This document shows positions 28,689-38,853 of a DNA stretch of 64,000 bases, in pieces. Position 1 is the stretch's first letter, and the number at the start of each line of letters is the position of its first letter. Below the pieces are notes generated by a model. The model saw only the letters and a list, made by a program, of their open reading frames with translations, was not told the DNA's origin and searched no databases. The stretch is from Pyxidicoccus xibeiensis (lineage in GTDB: Bacteria; Myxococcota; Myxococcia; Myxococcales; Myxococcaceae), in assembly GCF_024198175.1 (NCBI RefSeq), contig NZ_JAJVKV010000005.1, positions 558,001 to 622,000 on the forward strand. The letters are read 5' to 3'. Position numbers and translations under genes: made by a program.

Positions 28689-30041
28689 ATGACACCACGC
28701 TTCCGCATCGACGGGACGGCGCAGCTCGTCCCCGAGGACCGACAGGCCCCCTCGCCGCTGGCGGGGCGGACGGGGACGTACGCGCTGATGCCGACGGCGC
28801 CCGACCTGCTGGTCTTCTCGCGCACCCCGGCGGCGGGGGGCTCCATCCCGGTGCCGCGCGTGGTGCTGTCCGGGGACGCCGGCGGCTTCCCGCTGTCGGA
28901 CCTCATCGCCTTCCTCAGCCAGTCCCGGTGGAGCGGCGTCATCCGCGTCAGCTCGCCCGGCGGCGAGCGCTCCGTCACCTTCCGCGAGGGCGAGGTGCGT
29001 GGCGCCTCGTCCGATGACCCGGCGGACCGGCTGGGCGAGGTGCTGGTGCGCCTGGGCTACGTGGAGCGCCCCCAGGTGGAGACGGTGCTGCGCGAGCACC
29101 CGCCGTCCAAGGTGGGCCGCGCGCTGGTGGAGAAGGGGCTCCTGCAGGCGCACGACCTCTTCAAGTGCGTCACCCACCAGGTGAGCGAGATCTTCCACGC
29201 CATCGTCCTGTGCCGCGAGGGCAGCTTCTTCCTCGTGGACCAGCCGGTGGACGAGAAGACGGGCCACATCATCCAGCTGTCCACGCAGAGCCTGCTGATG
29301 GACAGCATCCGGAAGATCGACGAGATGGCGCACTTCCGGAAGCGCATCCCCCACGGCCGCCTGTACGTGACGCGCAAGCGCCCGTCGGACGGCAAGCTGG
29401 AGGAGGACGAGGACCGGGTGCTGGCCCTGCTCGACGGCCGGCGCACCATCCTGGAGCTGGGCCACGCGGCCCGGCTGTCCGAGTTCGACATCACGAAGGT
29501 CGTCTTCCGGCTGTTGGAGGGCGGCTTCGCGTCGGTGACGGACAAGCCGCTGATGGTGCCCGGGAGCGCCACCGCGCCCACGCCGCTGCCTCAGGAGAAG
29601 GCCCCGGTGGTCGCCGCGGCAGCCCCCGTGGCGCCCAAGCCGCCCGCGCGCGCCGTCCCCGTGGTGGACCCGCGCCCGGTGGCGCGCGTCTTCAACTTCA
29701 TCTTCCGGGAGATTCGCGACGAGGTGGCCAAGCAGCGCATGGACCGCGAGTTCATTGCCGCGGCCAACGCCGCGCTGACGGGCCAGGCCCTGTCGTCCTC
29801 GCCGGTGCTGGAGGGGCTGGCCTTCGCGGCCGACGGCAGCCTGCCGGAGCCCAAGCTCATCGAGGGCTTCGAGCGGCACCGTGCGCAGCTGGGCAGCGAG
29901 CCGCTGGCGTCCTTCAAGCAGGCCCTCAGCGACGTGATGTTCTTCCTGCTCTTCCAGGCCGGTGAGCTGCTGGAGTCGCGCGCGGACGAGGACCTGGCCC
30001 GGCGCGTGAAGGAACTGCTGGCCACGCTCGAGGCGCCGTGA
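28689..30041 (+). CDS. DUF4388 (PATAN-type) protein
   Basis: The 450-residue protein has a DUF4388 domain at about 60-170, recognised by LSDLIAFLSQSRWSGVIRV and the following SVTFREGEVRGA, a module widespread in myxobacteria and often tied to signalling. A helical/winged region follows (about 235-295; RVLALLDGRRTILELGHAARLSEFDITKVVFRLLEGGF), then a Pro/Ala linker and a C-terminal helical domain (about 330-450). No TM or catalytic motif is visible. Its stop overlaps the truD start (GTGA), indicating translational coupling. Confidence 0.82.
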   Translation: MTPRFRIDGTAQLVPEDRQAPSPLAGRTGTYALMPTAPDLLVFSRTPAAGGSIPVPRVVLSGDAGGFPLSDLIAFLSQSRWSGVIRVSSPGGERSVTFREGEVRGASSDDPADRLGEVLVRLGYVERPQVETVLREHPPSKVGRALVEKGLLQAHDLFKCVTHQVSEIFHAIVLCREGSFFLVDQPVDEKTGHIIQLSTQSLLMDSIRKIDEMAHFRKRIPHGRLYVTRKRPSDGKLEEDEDRVLALLDGRRTILELGHAARLSEFDITKVVFRLLEGGFASVTDKPLMVPGSATAPTPLPQEKAPVVAAAAPVAPKPPARAVPVVDPRPVARVFNFIFREIRDEVAKQRMDREFIAAANAALTGQALSSSPVLEGLAFAADGSLPEPKLIEGFERHRAQLGSEPLASFKQALSDVMFFLLFQAGELLESRADEDLARRVKELLATLEAP

Positions 30042-31072
30042 CGGACACCGAGTTGCCGCGGCTGACCGCGGACGTTCCTGGGTGCGGCGGCGCCTTCAAG
30101 CTGGTGCCCGACGACTTCGAGGTGGAGGAGGTCCCCGCGTACCTGCCTTCCGGCGAGGGAGAGCACCTCTACCTCTGGCTGGAGAAGCGCGGCCGGGACA
30201 CCCGCGAGGTGGTGCGGGCGCTGGCCGCGGCGCTGGGCGTGTCCGAGGACGACATCGGCGTGGCGGGGATGAAGGACCGGCAGGCCGTCACCCGGCAGCT
30301 GCTCTCCGTGCCCGCGCGCGCCGAGCCGAAGGTGGCCGACTTCGCGCTGGACGGGGTGCGCGTCCTGTGGACGAAGCGGCACGGCAACAAGCTCCGCACC
30401 GGGCACCTGCGCGGAAACCGCTTCCGCCTGCGCCTGCGGGACGTGCGCGACGTGGGCGCCGCGCGGGAGACGTTCTCCCGGCTGGTGGAGCGGGGCCTGC
30501 CCAACTACTTCGGGGAGCAGCGCTTCGGCCGCGCGGGTGACAACGCGGACCTGGGCCGGCTGCTCGTGCTGGGGCAGCGGCTGCCGAAGCGGCCGGACCG
30601 CTTCCAGCGCAAGCTGTACCTGTCCGCCTTCCAGTCCCGCCTGTTCAACCGGGCGCTGGTGGAGCGGCTGCGCGCGGGCACGCTGGCCACCGCGCTGCGC
30701 GGGGACGTGCTGCGCAAGGAGGAGACGGGCGGCCTCTTCGTCTGCGAGGCGCCCGAGGTGGACGGCCCGCGCGTGGCCGCCTTCGAGGTGAGCCCGGCGG
30801 GGCCGCTGTTCGGCCCGAAGATGCCGGCCTCCGCCGCGGAGGTGGCCGAGGCCGAGGCGCGACTGCTGGTGGCCGAGGGCGTCACCCTGGAGGACTTCAA
30901 GCGCGGCGGCGGGGAGACGGAAGGGGGCCGCAGGGCCTACCGCGTCCGCCTGGGCTCGCCGGAGCTGACGCCCGAGCCGGGCGAGGTGGGCACGGACGTG
31001 TGGCTCTCCTTCGAGCTGCCCCGGGGCTCCTACGCGACGGAAGTCCTCCACGAGCTGCTGAAGGACGGCTGA
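30038..31072 (+). CDS. truD: tRNA pseudouridine(13) synthase TruD
   Basis: Converts U13 of certain tRNAs (tRNA-Glu in E. coli) to pseudouridine. The 344-residue protein starts at the GTG overlapping the upstream stop. It has the TruD family features FKLVPDDFEVEEVP, the catalytic GMKDR (Asp80) with the following QAVTRQ, and NYFGEQRFGR. Length matches the family. No other RNA-modification gene is adjacent. Confidence 0.95.
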   Translation: MTDTELPRLTADVPGCGGAFKLVPDDFEVEEVPAYLPSGEGEHLYLWLEKRGRDTREVVRALAAALGVSEDDIGVAGMKDRQAVTRQLLSVPARAEPKVADFALDGVRVLWTKRHGNKLRTGHLRGNRFRLRLRDVRDVGAARETFSRLVERGLPNYFGEQRFGRAGDNADLGRLLVLGQRLPKRPDRFQRKLYLSAFQSRLFNRALVERLRAGTLATALRGDVLRKEETGGLFVCEAPEVDGPRVAAFEVSPAGPLFGPKMPASAAEVAEAEARLLVAEGVTLEDFKRGGGETEGGRRAYRVRLGSPELTPEPGEVGTDVWLSFELPRGSYATEVLHELLKDG

Positions 31073-31080
31073 AAACGCCA

Positions 31081-31112
31081 GCGCCTCCGCGGGCTCGAAT
31101 CCCGGGAGGCGC
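31081..31112 (+). terminator. Hairpin downstream of truD
   Basis: A stem of about 12 bp with one bulge (GCGCCTCC...GGG / CCCGGGAGGCGC, 7-nt loop) begins 8 nt after the truD stop in the gap between convergent genes. Confidence 0.5.
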
Positions 31113-31126
31113 CGTCTCACGTCAGG

Positions 31127-31148
31127 GCCCCGGCCATGAGGCCGGGGC
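31127..31148. terminator. Hairpin between convergent truD and OmpA-family genes
   Basis: A perfect 9-bp stem (GCCCCGGCC / GGCCGGGGC) with a 4-nt loop lies 13 nt beyond the stop of the leftward OmpA-family gene. No U run is present on either strand. Confidence 0.5.
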
Positions 31149-31161
31149 GGAGTGACTCACT

Positions 31162-32583
<1,422 letters not shown>

Positions 32584-32600
32584 CGGGGAGCGCTCGGGCG

Positions 32601-32951
32601 TCACGGGTTCGGCCGGTTGCCGGACTCGGTGTCCGGGCTCAGAGCCCGGACACCAGACTCGGGGGTACTGCCTGCAACCGACATGGCCTTCTCGCGGGCC
32701 TCGTTGGCGAAGCGGGACGCCTTCACGGCGAAGTCCACGCCCGCCTGATAGTCCGAATAGCCCACCTCCTCGCGTGCCTTGGCCAGATACAGATTGGCGG
32801 CGGTCCACTCGAACGGGGCGAGCTTGTCGGCCCCGGCCGTGCGGGCGGCCTGGATCTGCACCTCGGCGTCGAGGATGTTCGCGGTGGACTTCACGGGGCC
32901 GCATGCGGCAAGCGCCCCCGACACCGCCACCAGCACCATCAGCTTCTTCAT
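32601..32951 (-). CDS. DUF4398-domain lipoprotein
   Basis: The 116-residue product has a lipobox (GALAACG, Cys17) and a helical hairpin domain (VKSTANILDAEVQIQAARTA, then LYLAKAREEVGYSDYQAGVDF) characteristic of DUF4398. The same fold appears at the N-terminus of the OmpA-family protein encoded 17 nt downstream, so the two may pair in the periplasm. The last 25 residues are Ser/Pro-rich. Confidence 0.85.
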   Translation of the reverse strand: MKKLMVLVAVSGALAACGPVKSTANILDAEVQIQAARTAGADKLAPFEWTAANLYLAKAREEVGYSDYQAGVDFAVKASRFANEAREKAMSVAGSTPESGVRALSPDTESGNRPNP

Positions 32952-33102
32952 AGGGTGGCGCCTCTAGAGAGGGGAATGACCATCCGGTCGTATCAATCAC
33001 CCCTTGGGGGGTCAAGAATCGGGCAGACCGTGCCGGCCGGGGGACCGGGCGTGGAGGCGGGACTTTGACGGCTGGCGCCGCGCTTGCCATCGTTCCGCCC
33101 CC

Positions 33103-34086
33103 GTGCGCCCGCCCGTCCGCCCAGCCCTCCTCCTCGCGCTGCTGCTCCCGCTGCTCGCCCTGTCCGCGTCCTCCTCCGCCCAGAAGCGGGGCGAGCGGCG
33201 CAACCAGGCCTCGCAGGTCGTGGACGGCGTCGTCGCCGGGGGCGCGGTGCCCGCGGCCATCTCCCGCCTGCGCTACCTGCGCGAGGAGGCCCACGCCGCG
33301 GATGCCATCTCCCTCGCGCTGCGCAAGGCGGTGGACGAGCGGGTGCGCCGCAACCTCGTCGCGGTGCTGGCCGCGCTGGAGACGCGCAACGCCGAGGGCA
33401 CCCTGACGCGCCTGGCGTCCGACGACGACAGCGCGGTGCGCATGTACGCCGCGCAGGGCCTGGCCCGGCTGAAGAGCCGCAACACCCAGGTGCTGCTGCC
33501 CCTGCTGACGGACAAGAGCAGCGGGGTGCGCAAGGAGGCGGCGCGGGCCCTGGGCGCGTCCCGCAACCCGAAGATGGGCGGGACGCTGGTGAAGGCGGCG
33601 AAGGCGGAGAAGGAACTGGAGGTGCGCGCCGTCATGCTGGCCGCGGTGGGCGACGCCGGGGACGCGAAGCAGGCACCCGCCCTCAAGGAGTTCCTCGCGA
33701 GCGACTCGGAGAGCACCCGCTTCGCGGCGGCGCGGGGGCTGTGCCGGCTGGGCTCGCAGGACGGCTTCGCCTTCGCCGGCAAGCTGCTGGGCTCCGAGGA
33801 CCGCTTCGTGCGCCGGCAGGGGCTGGAGCTGTACGAGGGCGTCGCCGCCAAGAAGGCCGCCCCCGCGCTCAAGCCGCTGCTGGAGGACAAGGACCGCGCC
33901 CTGGCCGCCGGGGCCGCGCGCATCCTCTACCAGGGCGGAGAGGCGGCCATGCTGGACTGGCTCGTGCTGGCCTCGTGGAACGCGAAGGCGGACGAGAAGC
34001 TCACGTACGAGAAGGAGCTGGAGACGCTCCAGCTGCAGGATGACCGGCGCAAGGCCATCCTCCGCAAGGCGGGTGTCGCCCCATGA
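33103..34086 (+). CDS. Secreted HEAT-repeat protein, coupled to DUF1460 gene
   Basis: GTG 33,103 is taken as start because it gives an immediate signal peptide (PALLLALLLPLLALSASSSA); an in-frame upstream extension is Arg-rich and unlikely. The 327-residue protein is almost entirely HEAT-like repeats of about 31 residues (for example DDSAVRMYAAQGLARLKS, SSGVRKEAARALGASRN, ESTRFAAARGLCRLG). The gene ends in an ATGA overlap with the amidase-like gene at 34,083, so the repeat protein may scaffold or localise that enzyme. Divergent from the DUF4398/OmpA unit. Confidence 0.8.
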   Translation: MRPPVRPALLLALLLPLLALSASSSAQKRGERRNQASQVVDGVVAGGAVPAAISRLRYLREEAHAADAISLALRKAVDERVRRNLVAVLAALETRNAEGTLTRLASDDDSAVRMYAAQGLARLKSRNTQVLLPLLTDKSSGVRKEAARALGASRNPKMGGTLVKAAKAEKELEVRAVMLAAVGDAGDAKQAPALKEFLASDSESTRFAAARGLCRLGSQDGFAFAGKLLGSEDRFVRRQGLELYEGVAAKKAAPALKPLLEDKDRALAAGAARILYQGGEAAMLDWLVLASWNAKADEKLTYEKELETLQLQDDRRKAILRKAGVAP

Positions 34087-35066
34087 AGGCCGCCGTGCTG
34101 GCCGCGGCGCTGCTGTCCCAGGCGCCCTCGGCCCCGAAGCCTCCCTCTCCCGCCTCGCAGCCTCCGGTGACGGAGGGGGACGCCCGTCCCGGCGCCGAGG
34201 CCGTGCTCGAGTCCCCCGCCGCGTCCGCGCAGGCCGCCACCTCCACCCCCACGCACCCCAACGGCTGGGTGGGCCTGTCCGCGGAGCAGCGCGCCGCGCT
34301 GGTGGCCGAGTCCGCCGACGCCCCCCTTCCGGACCGCCTGCTGCGGATGAGCGAGCGCTTCATCAACACGCCCTACGTGCTGTCCCCGCTGGGCGAGGGC
34401 GGCGGCGTGGACCCCGACCCGACCTTCCGGCTGGACGCGGTGGACTGCCTCACCTTCGTGGAGCAGTCCCTGGCGCTGGGGCTGGCGCGCTCCGAGGCGG
34501 ACGTGGGGCCGCTGCTGGACACCCTCCGCTACGCCAGCACGCCCTCCTACGAGGACCGCAACCACCTCATGGAGGCGCAGTGGCTGCCCAACAACATCCG
34601 CAAGGGCTTCCTGGCCGACGTCACGCGCCGCTACGGCGGTGAGGACGCGGTGCCCGTCACCAAGACGCTCACCCCGCTCACCTGGCAGTCGCGCTCCTCG
34701 GCGGCGCTGGGGCTCCCGAAGGAGCGGCGGCCGGTGGGCACGTACACGCTGAACATGCTCCCGCTGGAGCGGGTGATGGCGCACGCGCGCGCCATCCCCT
34801 CCGGCACCATCCTCGTGGTGCTGCGCGAGGACCTGCCGCTGAAGGCCACCCGGGTGACGCACCTGGGCTTCGTGGTGCAGCGCAAGAAGCGCACGTTCCT
34901 CCGCCACGCCTCGCGCGGCGGCTACAACCGCGTGGTGGACGAGGACCTGGAGACGTTCCTCGCCCGCAACGCGCGCTATGCGAAGTGGAAGGTGACCGGC
35001 GTCAGCCTCTTCGAGGTGCGCCGGCCGGACTCCGATAGCACCGGCGCGGTGGTGCGCTCGCCCTGA
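34083..35066 (+). CDS. DUF1460 N-acetylmuramoyl-L-alanine amidase-like protein
   Basis: The 327-residue protein has a short signal-like start and a Pro/Ala-rich lead (about 15-60). The DUF1460 domain (about 80-315) has a papain/NlpC-like active site: Cys in DAVDCLTFVEQ (about 120) and His in RVTHLGFVVQ (about 260), with FLRHAS further on. The family cleaves or is predicted to cleave the amide link between MurNAc and L-Ala in peptidoglycan fragments. The ATG overlaps the stop of the HEAT-repeat gene. Confidence 0.87.
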   Translation: MKAAVLAAALLSQAPSAPKPPSPASQPPVTEGDARPGAEAVLESPAASAQAATSTPTHPNGWVGLSAEQRAALVAESADAPLPDRLLRMSERFINTPYVLSPLGEGGGVDPDPTFRLDAVDCLTFVEQSLALGLARSEADVGPLLDTLRYASTPSYEDRNHLMEAQWLPNNIRKGFLADVTRRYGGEDAVPVTKTLTPLTWQSRSSAALGLPKERRPVGTYTLNMLPLERVMAHARAIPSGTILVVLREDLPLKATRVTHLGFVVQRKKRTFLRHASRGGYNRVVDEDLETFLARNARYAKWKVTGVSLFEVRRPDSDSTGAVVRSP

Positions 35067-35090
35067 GGCGGGGCCCGCCTGCCCGCCTGC

Positions 35091-35540
35091 TCAGTGGGCG
35101 GGCGGAGGGGCGGACGACGTGAGCTCCATCTCCCGCTCCTCCTCCTCGGCGGCGGCGACGGCCTCGTCGGCGGTGGCCTCCTCCTGCACCCGCTCCTGCT
35201 CCAGCAGGGGGATGGCGCGGGCGGCCTGGTCCTCGGGCACGAGGATTTCCCACCAGGGCAGCAGGTTGCCCGTGGTGAGCGTGTCCACCAGGCCGGAGCG
35301 GCCGGCTCGCACGAGCACGGGGATGTTGGCCTCGGAGAGCAATTCCACGAAGGCCTCCGCGGTGAACGGGTCCTCCGCGCTCGCCGCGCGCACGAAGACG
35401 CGCTTGTCCATCTCGTGGGGCAGCGGCAGGCCCCGGGCCCGCATCTCCGCCTCGCTCACGAGGAGTGGATTGCCTGGACAGTCAGCGCAGTCGTTCACGC
35501 TGTCCTGATACTCGGAGCCGCACCTGGCGCAGTATTTCAT
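35091..35540 (-). CDS. DUF2007-like protein with N-terminal zinc ribbon
   Basis: The 149-residue protein begins MKYCARCGSEYQDSVNDCADC, a four-Cys zinc ribbon. An alpha-beta domain of DUF2007 type (about 45-110; DPFTAEAFVELLSEANIPVLVR ... WWEILVPEDQAARA; the first segment is residues 57-78) and an acidic Glu/Ala tail follow. DUF2007 proteins are small putative signal-transducing proteins related to PII-like folds; the ligand is unknown. A strong AGGAGGG site precedes the ATG. Monocistronic by spacing. Confidence 0.8.
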   Translation of the reverse strand: MKYCARCGSEYQDSVNDCADCPGNPLLVSEAEMRARGLPLPHEMDKRVFVRAASAEDPFTAEAFVELLSEANIPVLVRAGRSGLVDTLTTGNLLPWWEILVPEDQAARAIPLLEQERVQEEATADEAVAAAEEEEREMELTSSAPPPAH

Positions 35541-35624
35541 TCCGGTCCCTCCTGCCCGTGTGGTGTCTGGAGGGACATAGTAGGTCCGGCCCCCGCGAGC
35601 GGCACCCGCGGCCGGGCGCTTCGT

Positions 35625-36011
35625 TCAATGGCGAGCTTCATCGGCCGGCCAATGGCGGGCCTCGTCGCCCAGCCGGCCCACCGCGGCGCTGAGCCGCTCC
35701 ACGTCGATGGGCTTGCGCAGCACCACGTCGCAGTACTCGGCTCCCTGGACCTGTGTGTAGCCGGACACGAGGATGACGCGGGCGCGCGGTTCGCGCTCCT
35801 TCACCCGCTGGGCGAGCTCCGTGCCGCAGATGCCCGGCAGGGACTCGTCCGTCACCACCACGTCCGGATGCCAGGTCTCGAAGGCGCGCAGCCCGGCGAG
35901 CCCGTCCGGAGCAGTGCTCACGTCGAACTCCGCCTCCAGCAACTCCGCCAGCAGCTCCCGGCTGTCCCCGTCATCCTCCACCAGCAGGACCTTGATTCGC
36001 TCGGCGCCCAT
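35625..36011 (-). CDS. Single-domain response regulator (CheY-like)
   Basis: The 128-residue protein is one receiver domain: acidic pair in LLVEDDGDSR, phospho-acceptor Asp55 (VVVTDESLPG), Ser84 (ILVSGY) and Lys100 (LRKPID). ATG 36,011 is chosen because the fold begins directly after it; upstream codons are unconserved. With no output domain it probably passes phosphate or binds a partner. The nearest histidine kinases in the window are several kilobases away. Confidence 0.9.
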   Translation of the reverse strand: MGAERIKVLLVEDDGDSRELLAELLEAEFDVSTAPDGLAGLRAFETWHPDVVVTDESLPGICGTELAQRVKEREPRARVILVSGYTQVQGAEYCDVVLRKPIDVERLSAAVGRLGDEARHWPADEARH

Positions 36012-36160
36012 GTGCCTGGGAAACCCACGTGTCGGCCTGAATCGTTCCTCGCCTCCCTGAAGCGCCCCTCTGCTCGCATGCCGGAGGAGCAGGGGAGCAA
36101 TGGGGCCCCCTCTCACCGGCGGGCGGAGGGCTGTCCATCTTTGCTCCCGGAGGTGATGCC

Positions 36161-36520
36161 ATGAAGGTGTTGCTGCGTGGAGTGCACCTGGACCTGTCGG
36201 ACAACATCAGGGCGTACGTCGACGAGCATCTGGTCGCCCATATCGAACGCTTCGCGGACGATGAGGCGGCGGAAATCGACATCTCGCTCGTGGATACCAA
36301 CGGGCCCAAGGGAGGCGTGGACAAGGAGTGCCGGGTGACGGTGCGGCTGCCCGGCTTCTCCGCGGTGCATGTGACGGAGACGGCCGACTCGCTGTTCCCG
36401 GCCATCGACGCATCGCGTGATAGGCTGGAGCGGAGCCTGAAGCGCTCGCTGGAGAAGCGGCGCGACGTCCAGACCAATGGTCTGCCGCAGGATTTGTCGG
36501 CCGACGTGCCTACCTACTAG
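36161..36520 (+). CDS. hpf: Ribosome hibernation-promoting factor / RaiA-like
   Basis: The 119-residue protein has the short HPF/YfiA fold: VLLRGVHLDLSDNIRAYVDE, HIERFADDEAAEIDISLV and the Lys/Arg-rich helix RDRLERSLKRSLEKRR that contacts rRNA. It should bind the 30S subunit at the mRNA/tRNA channel in resting cells. The absence of the C-terminal dimerisation domain marks it as the short form. GGAGGTG lies 5 nt before the ATG. Confidence 0.93.
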   Translation: MKVLLRGVHLDLSDNIRAYVDEHLVAHIERFADDEAAEIDISLVDTNGPKGGVDKECRVTVRLPGFSAVHVTETADSLFPAIDASRDRLERSLKRSLEKRRDVQTNGLPQDLSADVPTY

Positions 36521-36536
36521 TCGGGATGAGCAGCAG

Positions 36537-36580
36537 GAGGGGCCCGGTCTTCCAGGTCGTCCACCTGGCGGCCGGGCCTC
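36537..36580 (+). terminator. Hairpin terminator after hpf
   Basis: Nested inverted repeats (GGCCCGG / CCGGGCC outer, CCAGGT / ACCTGG inner) begin about 17 nt after the hpf stop. No clear U tract follows. Confidence 0.5.
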
Positions 36581-36664
36581 GTCGTGTCCCCTGCCCGAAT
36601 CTTGCTGGGGCTGAATGGTGAACGCTATAAGCGGAACCCTTCACCCTCGGGCTAAAGGATGGCG

Positions 36665-38662
36665 ATGGTCCGCCTCAAGTTCCTCGTCTTCGCATTCCTG
36701 GTCATCGGACTGGGCCTTGCTCATCTGCCGATGCTGTCGGGACCGCTGCGCGAGCGCGCCGTGGCGGGAGCCGCCACCCAGGCGGGCGCTGGCGCCGCCG
36801 AGGTGGCGCGCCGCGTGGACGCACGTCGTGCGCAGGTGCAGTCGTTGACCCTGAAGCTGGCCGCCACGCCGGAGGTCGTCTCCGCGGTGGCCGCGCTGCA
36901 GCCGGCCCGCTCGGCCGCGCCGCGCAACCCGCGAGAGCGCGACGAGGACGATTCCGGTCCGCAGCCGCTGACGCCGGAGCGCTTCGCCGCGGTGCGCACC
37001 GCCGTGGAGGCCGCGCTGCCCAAGGAGCTCCAGGGCGCGGTGGTGGCGCTGGTGGCGCAGGACGTCCAGTTCCACGCCGTCGCGGGCGGCGAGCCGTCGC
37101 AGGACACCGCGAAGCTGGACGTGGCGGCGGTGGCGAAGGCCGGCACGACGGTGGTGGAGGCCCTCGGCGCTCCGCACGCGTTCGCGGCCGTGCCCCTGCT
37201 GTCCAACGGCGGGTCGCGCGGGCAGCCGCTGGCGACGCTGGTGCTGGGCGCGCCGCTGGTGGACGCGTCCGTGCTGGAGGCCGCGGTGCAGGCGTCCGGC
37301 GCCTCCGCGCTCGCGCTGGTGAAGGGTGACGCGGTGGTGGCCGCCGCCGGCCCGGAGAAGGTGCTGGCGGAGGGCTCGCTGGCCCAGGTGCAGCTCAACG
37401 GCAGTCCCGTGGTGCTGCGCAGCGGTCACCTCCAGGCCCTGGGCCCGGTGCTGCTGCCCGTCTTCACGAATGGCGACTTCATGGGCGGCAAGGCGCCGCT
37501 GATGGTGGGCTCTCGCCGCGCGCTGGAGGGCACCCCGCTGGAGGTGCTCGCCGTGGCGGACACCGGCGCGGTGCTGGGCGCGCTGGCCGCGTATCAGCAG
37601 ACCGCGGTGATGGGCCTGGGCGGCCTGCTGGGGCTCACGCTCCTGTGGACGCTGCTGATGGGCTCCGGCCGTCGCGGTGACGAGGTCCAGGGCAACTCCG
37701 ACACGCTGAGCCTGTCGGCCGCCATGGCCGCCGCGGCGCCCCCCGCGCCGCAGCACGCCTCGGCGCCGCAGCCCGCCGCCCCCCTGGGTGATGCGTTCGC
37801 CATGCCTCCGCCGGCCCATGCGCCCGCGGCGGACCCGTTCGCCCTGTCCGCGTCGACGCCCGCGCCCATGGCCGACCCGTTCGCCATGTCCGCGCCGACG
37901 CCCGGGCCCATGGCCGACCCGTTCGCCATGTCGCCTCCGGCCCAGTCGCCGATGGGCGACCCGTTCGCGCTGCCGCCTCCCGCGCCGGCGCCCGCGGCGT
38001 CCCCGTTCTCAGCGGCGGACCCGTTCGGCTCGGCTGACGCGTTCCCGTTCCCCGCCCCGCCGCCGACGCCCGCTCCGTACACCCCGCCGCCTCCGGCGCC
38101 CGCGCCGTTCTCCGCGGCGGCCATGCCCTTCGAGCCCGACCCCGCGTCCTTCGGCGGCGAGCCGCTGGCCCCGGCGTCCCCGCGCCGTGGCGCGTTCGCC
38201 TTCGAGGACCAGCCCACGGCGGCGTACTCGCTGCAGCAGGCGGCGGACCCGTTCTCCCTCGCGGCCGCCCAGGCGGTGCCGGAGAACCCGGAGACGACGC
38301 GCGTGGCCGCGATTCCGCGCGAGCTGCTCCAGGCCAGCGCCCGTCCGGCCGAGGTCGCCATCCCCATGCCGCCGCCGCGCTCCGTGGCGCCGCCGCCGGC
38401 CGCGATTCCGCTGCCCGGCCTGGGCAACTCCGCGGTGGCGCTCTCCGAGGAGCAGCACTTCCAGGAGGTCTTCCGCGAGTTCGTCACCACGCGTGAGCGC
38501 TGTGGCGAGGCGGCCGACGGCCTGACATACGACAAGTTCGTGCAGAAGCTGCGCAAGAACAAGGAGCAGCTCGTCCAGAAGTACGCGTGCAAGACGGTGC
38601 GCTTCCAGGTCTACGTGAAGGAGGGCAAGGCCGCCCTCAAGGCCACGCCCGTCAAGGATTGA
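36665..38662 (+). CDS. Two-TM sensor-like protein with Pro/Ala-rich DPF repeats and conserved C-terminal domain
   Basis: ATG 36,665 is favoured (AAGG six nt upstream) over the ATG two codons earlier. The 665-residue protein has TM1 (about 5-22), an extracytoplasmic domain (about 25-300) with the look of a Cache/CHASE-type sensor, and TM2 (about 308-328). A long Pro/Ala/Met-rich tract (about 345-560) carries repeated units such as PMADPFAMS, PMADPFAMS, PMGDPFALP and AADPFG. A compact C-terminal domain (about 600-665: HFQEVFREFVTTRERCGE ... TYDKFVQKLRKNKEQL) is one I recall seeing in other myxobacterial proteins with varied N-termini, but I cannot name it. A strong hairpin terminator follows. 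Function unknown; a receptor-like scaffold is a guess. Confidence 0.78.
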   Translation: MVRLKFLVFAFLVIGLGLAHLPMLSGPLRERAVAGAATQAGAGAAEVARRVDARRAQVQSLTLKLAATPEVVSAVAALQPARSAAPRNPRERDEDDSGPQPLTPERFAAVRTAVEAALPKELQGAVVALVAQDVQFHAVAGGEPSQDTAKLDVAAVAKAGTTVVEALGAPHAFAAVPLLSNGGSRGQPLATLVLGAPLVDASVLEAAVQASGASALALVKGDAVVAAAGPEKVLAEGSLAQVQLNGSPVVLRSGHLQALGPVLLPVFTNGDFMGGKAPLMVGSRRALEGTPLEVLAVADTGAVLGALAAYQQTAVMGLGGLLGLTLLWTLLMGSGRRGDEVQGNSDTLSLSAAMAAAAPPAPQHASAPQPAAPLGDAFAMPPPAHAPAADPFALSASTPAPMADPFAMSAPTPGPMADPFAMSPPAQSPMGDPFALPPPAPAPAASPFSAADPFGSADAFPFPAPPPTPAPYTPPPPAPAPFSAAAMPFEPDPASFGGEPLAPASPRRGAFAFEDQPTAAYSLQQAADPFSLAAAQAVPENPETTRVAAIPRELLQASARPAEVAIPMPPPRSVAPPPAAIPLPGLGNSAVALSEEQHFQEVFREFVTTRERCGEAADGLTYDKFVQKLRKNKEQLVQKYACKTVRFQVYVKEGKAALKATPVKD

Positions 38663-38684
38663 CCTGACGCACCCGTGGCGCCCC

Positions 38685-38721
38685 GAAGGCCCGTGACCTC
38701 CTGGCGAGGTCGCGGGCCTTC
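38685..38721 (+). terminator. Strong hairpin terminator
   Basis: A 16-bp stem with a single G-T pair (left arm 38,685-38,700, right arm 38,706-38,721) and a 5-nt loop begins 22 nt after the stop at 38,662. No long U run follows, but the stem is long and stable. Confidence 0.7.
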
Positions 38722-38853
38722 CTGCTTCGGGCCCGTGCGCCGCCTGCCCACCTGTGAGTCCGGAACTTCGCGGCCTGTCTGGATTTGGTGGAGGGGGAAG
38801 CCTGACGGGGTGGAGGAGGACTCCGCCGAGGTGGTAGCGTTCGGGTCCATTCA

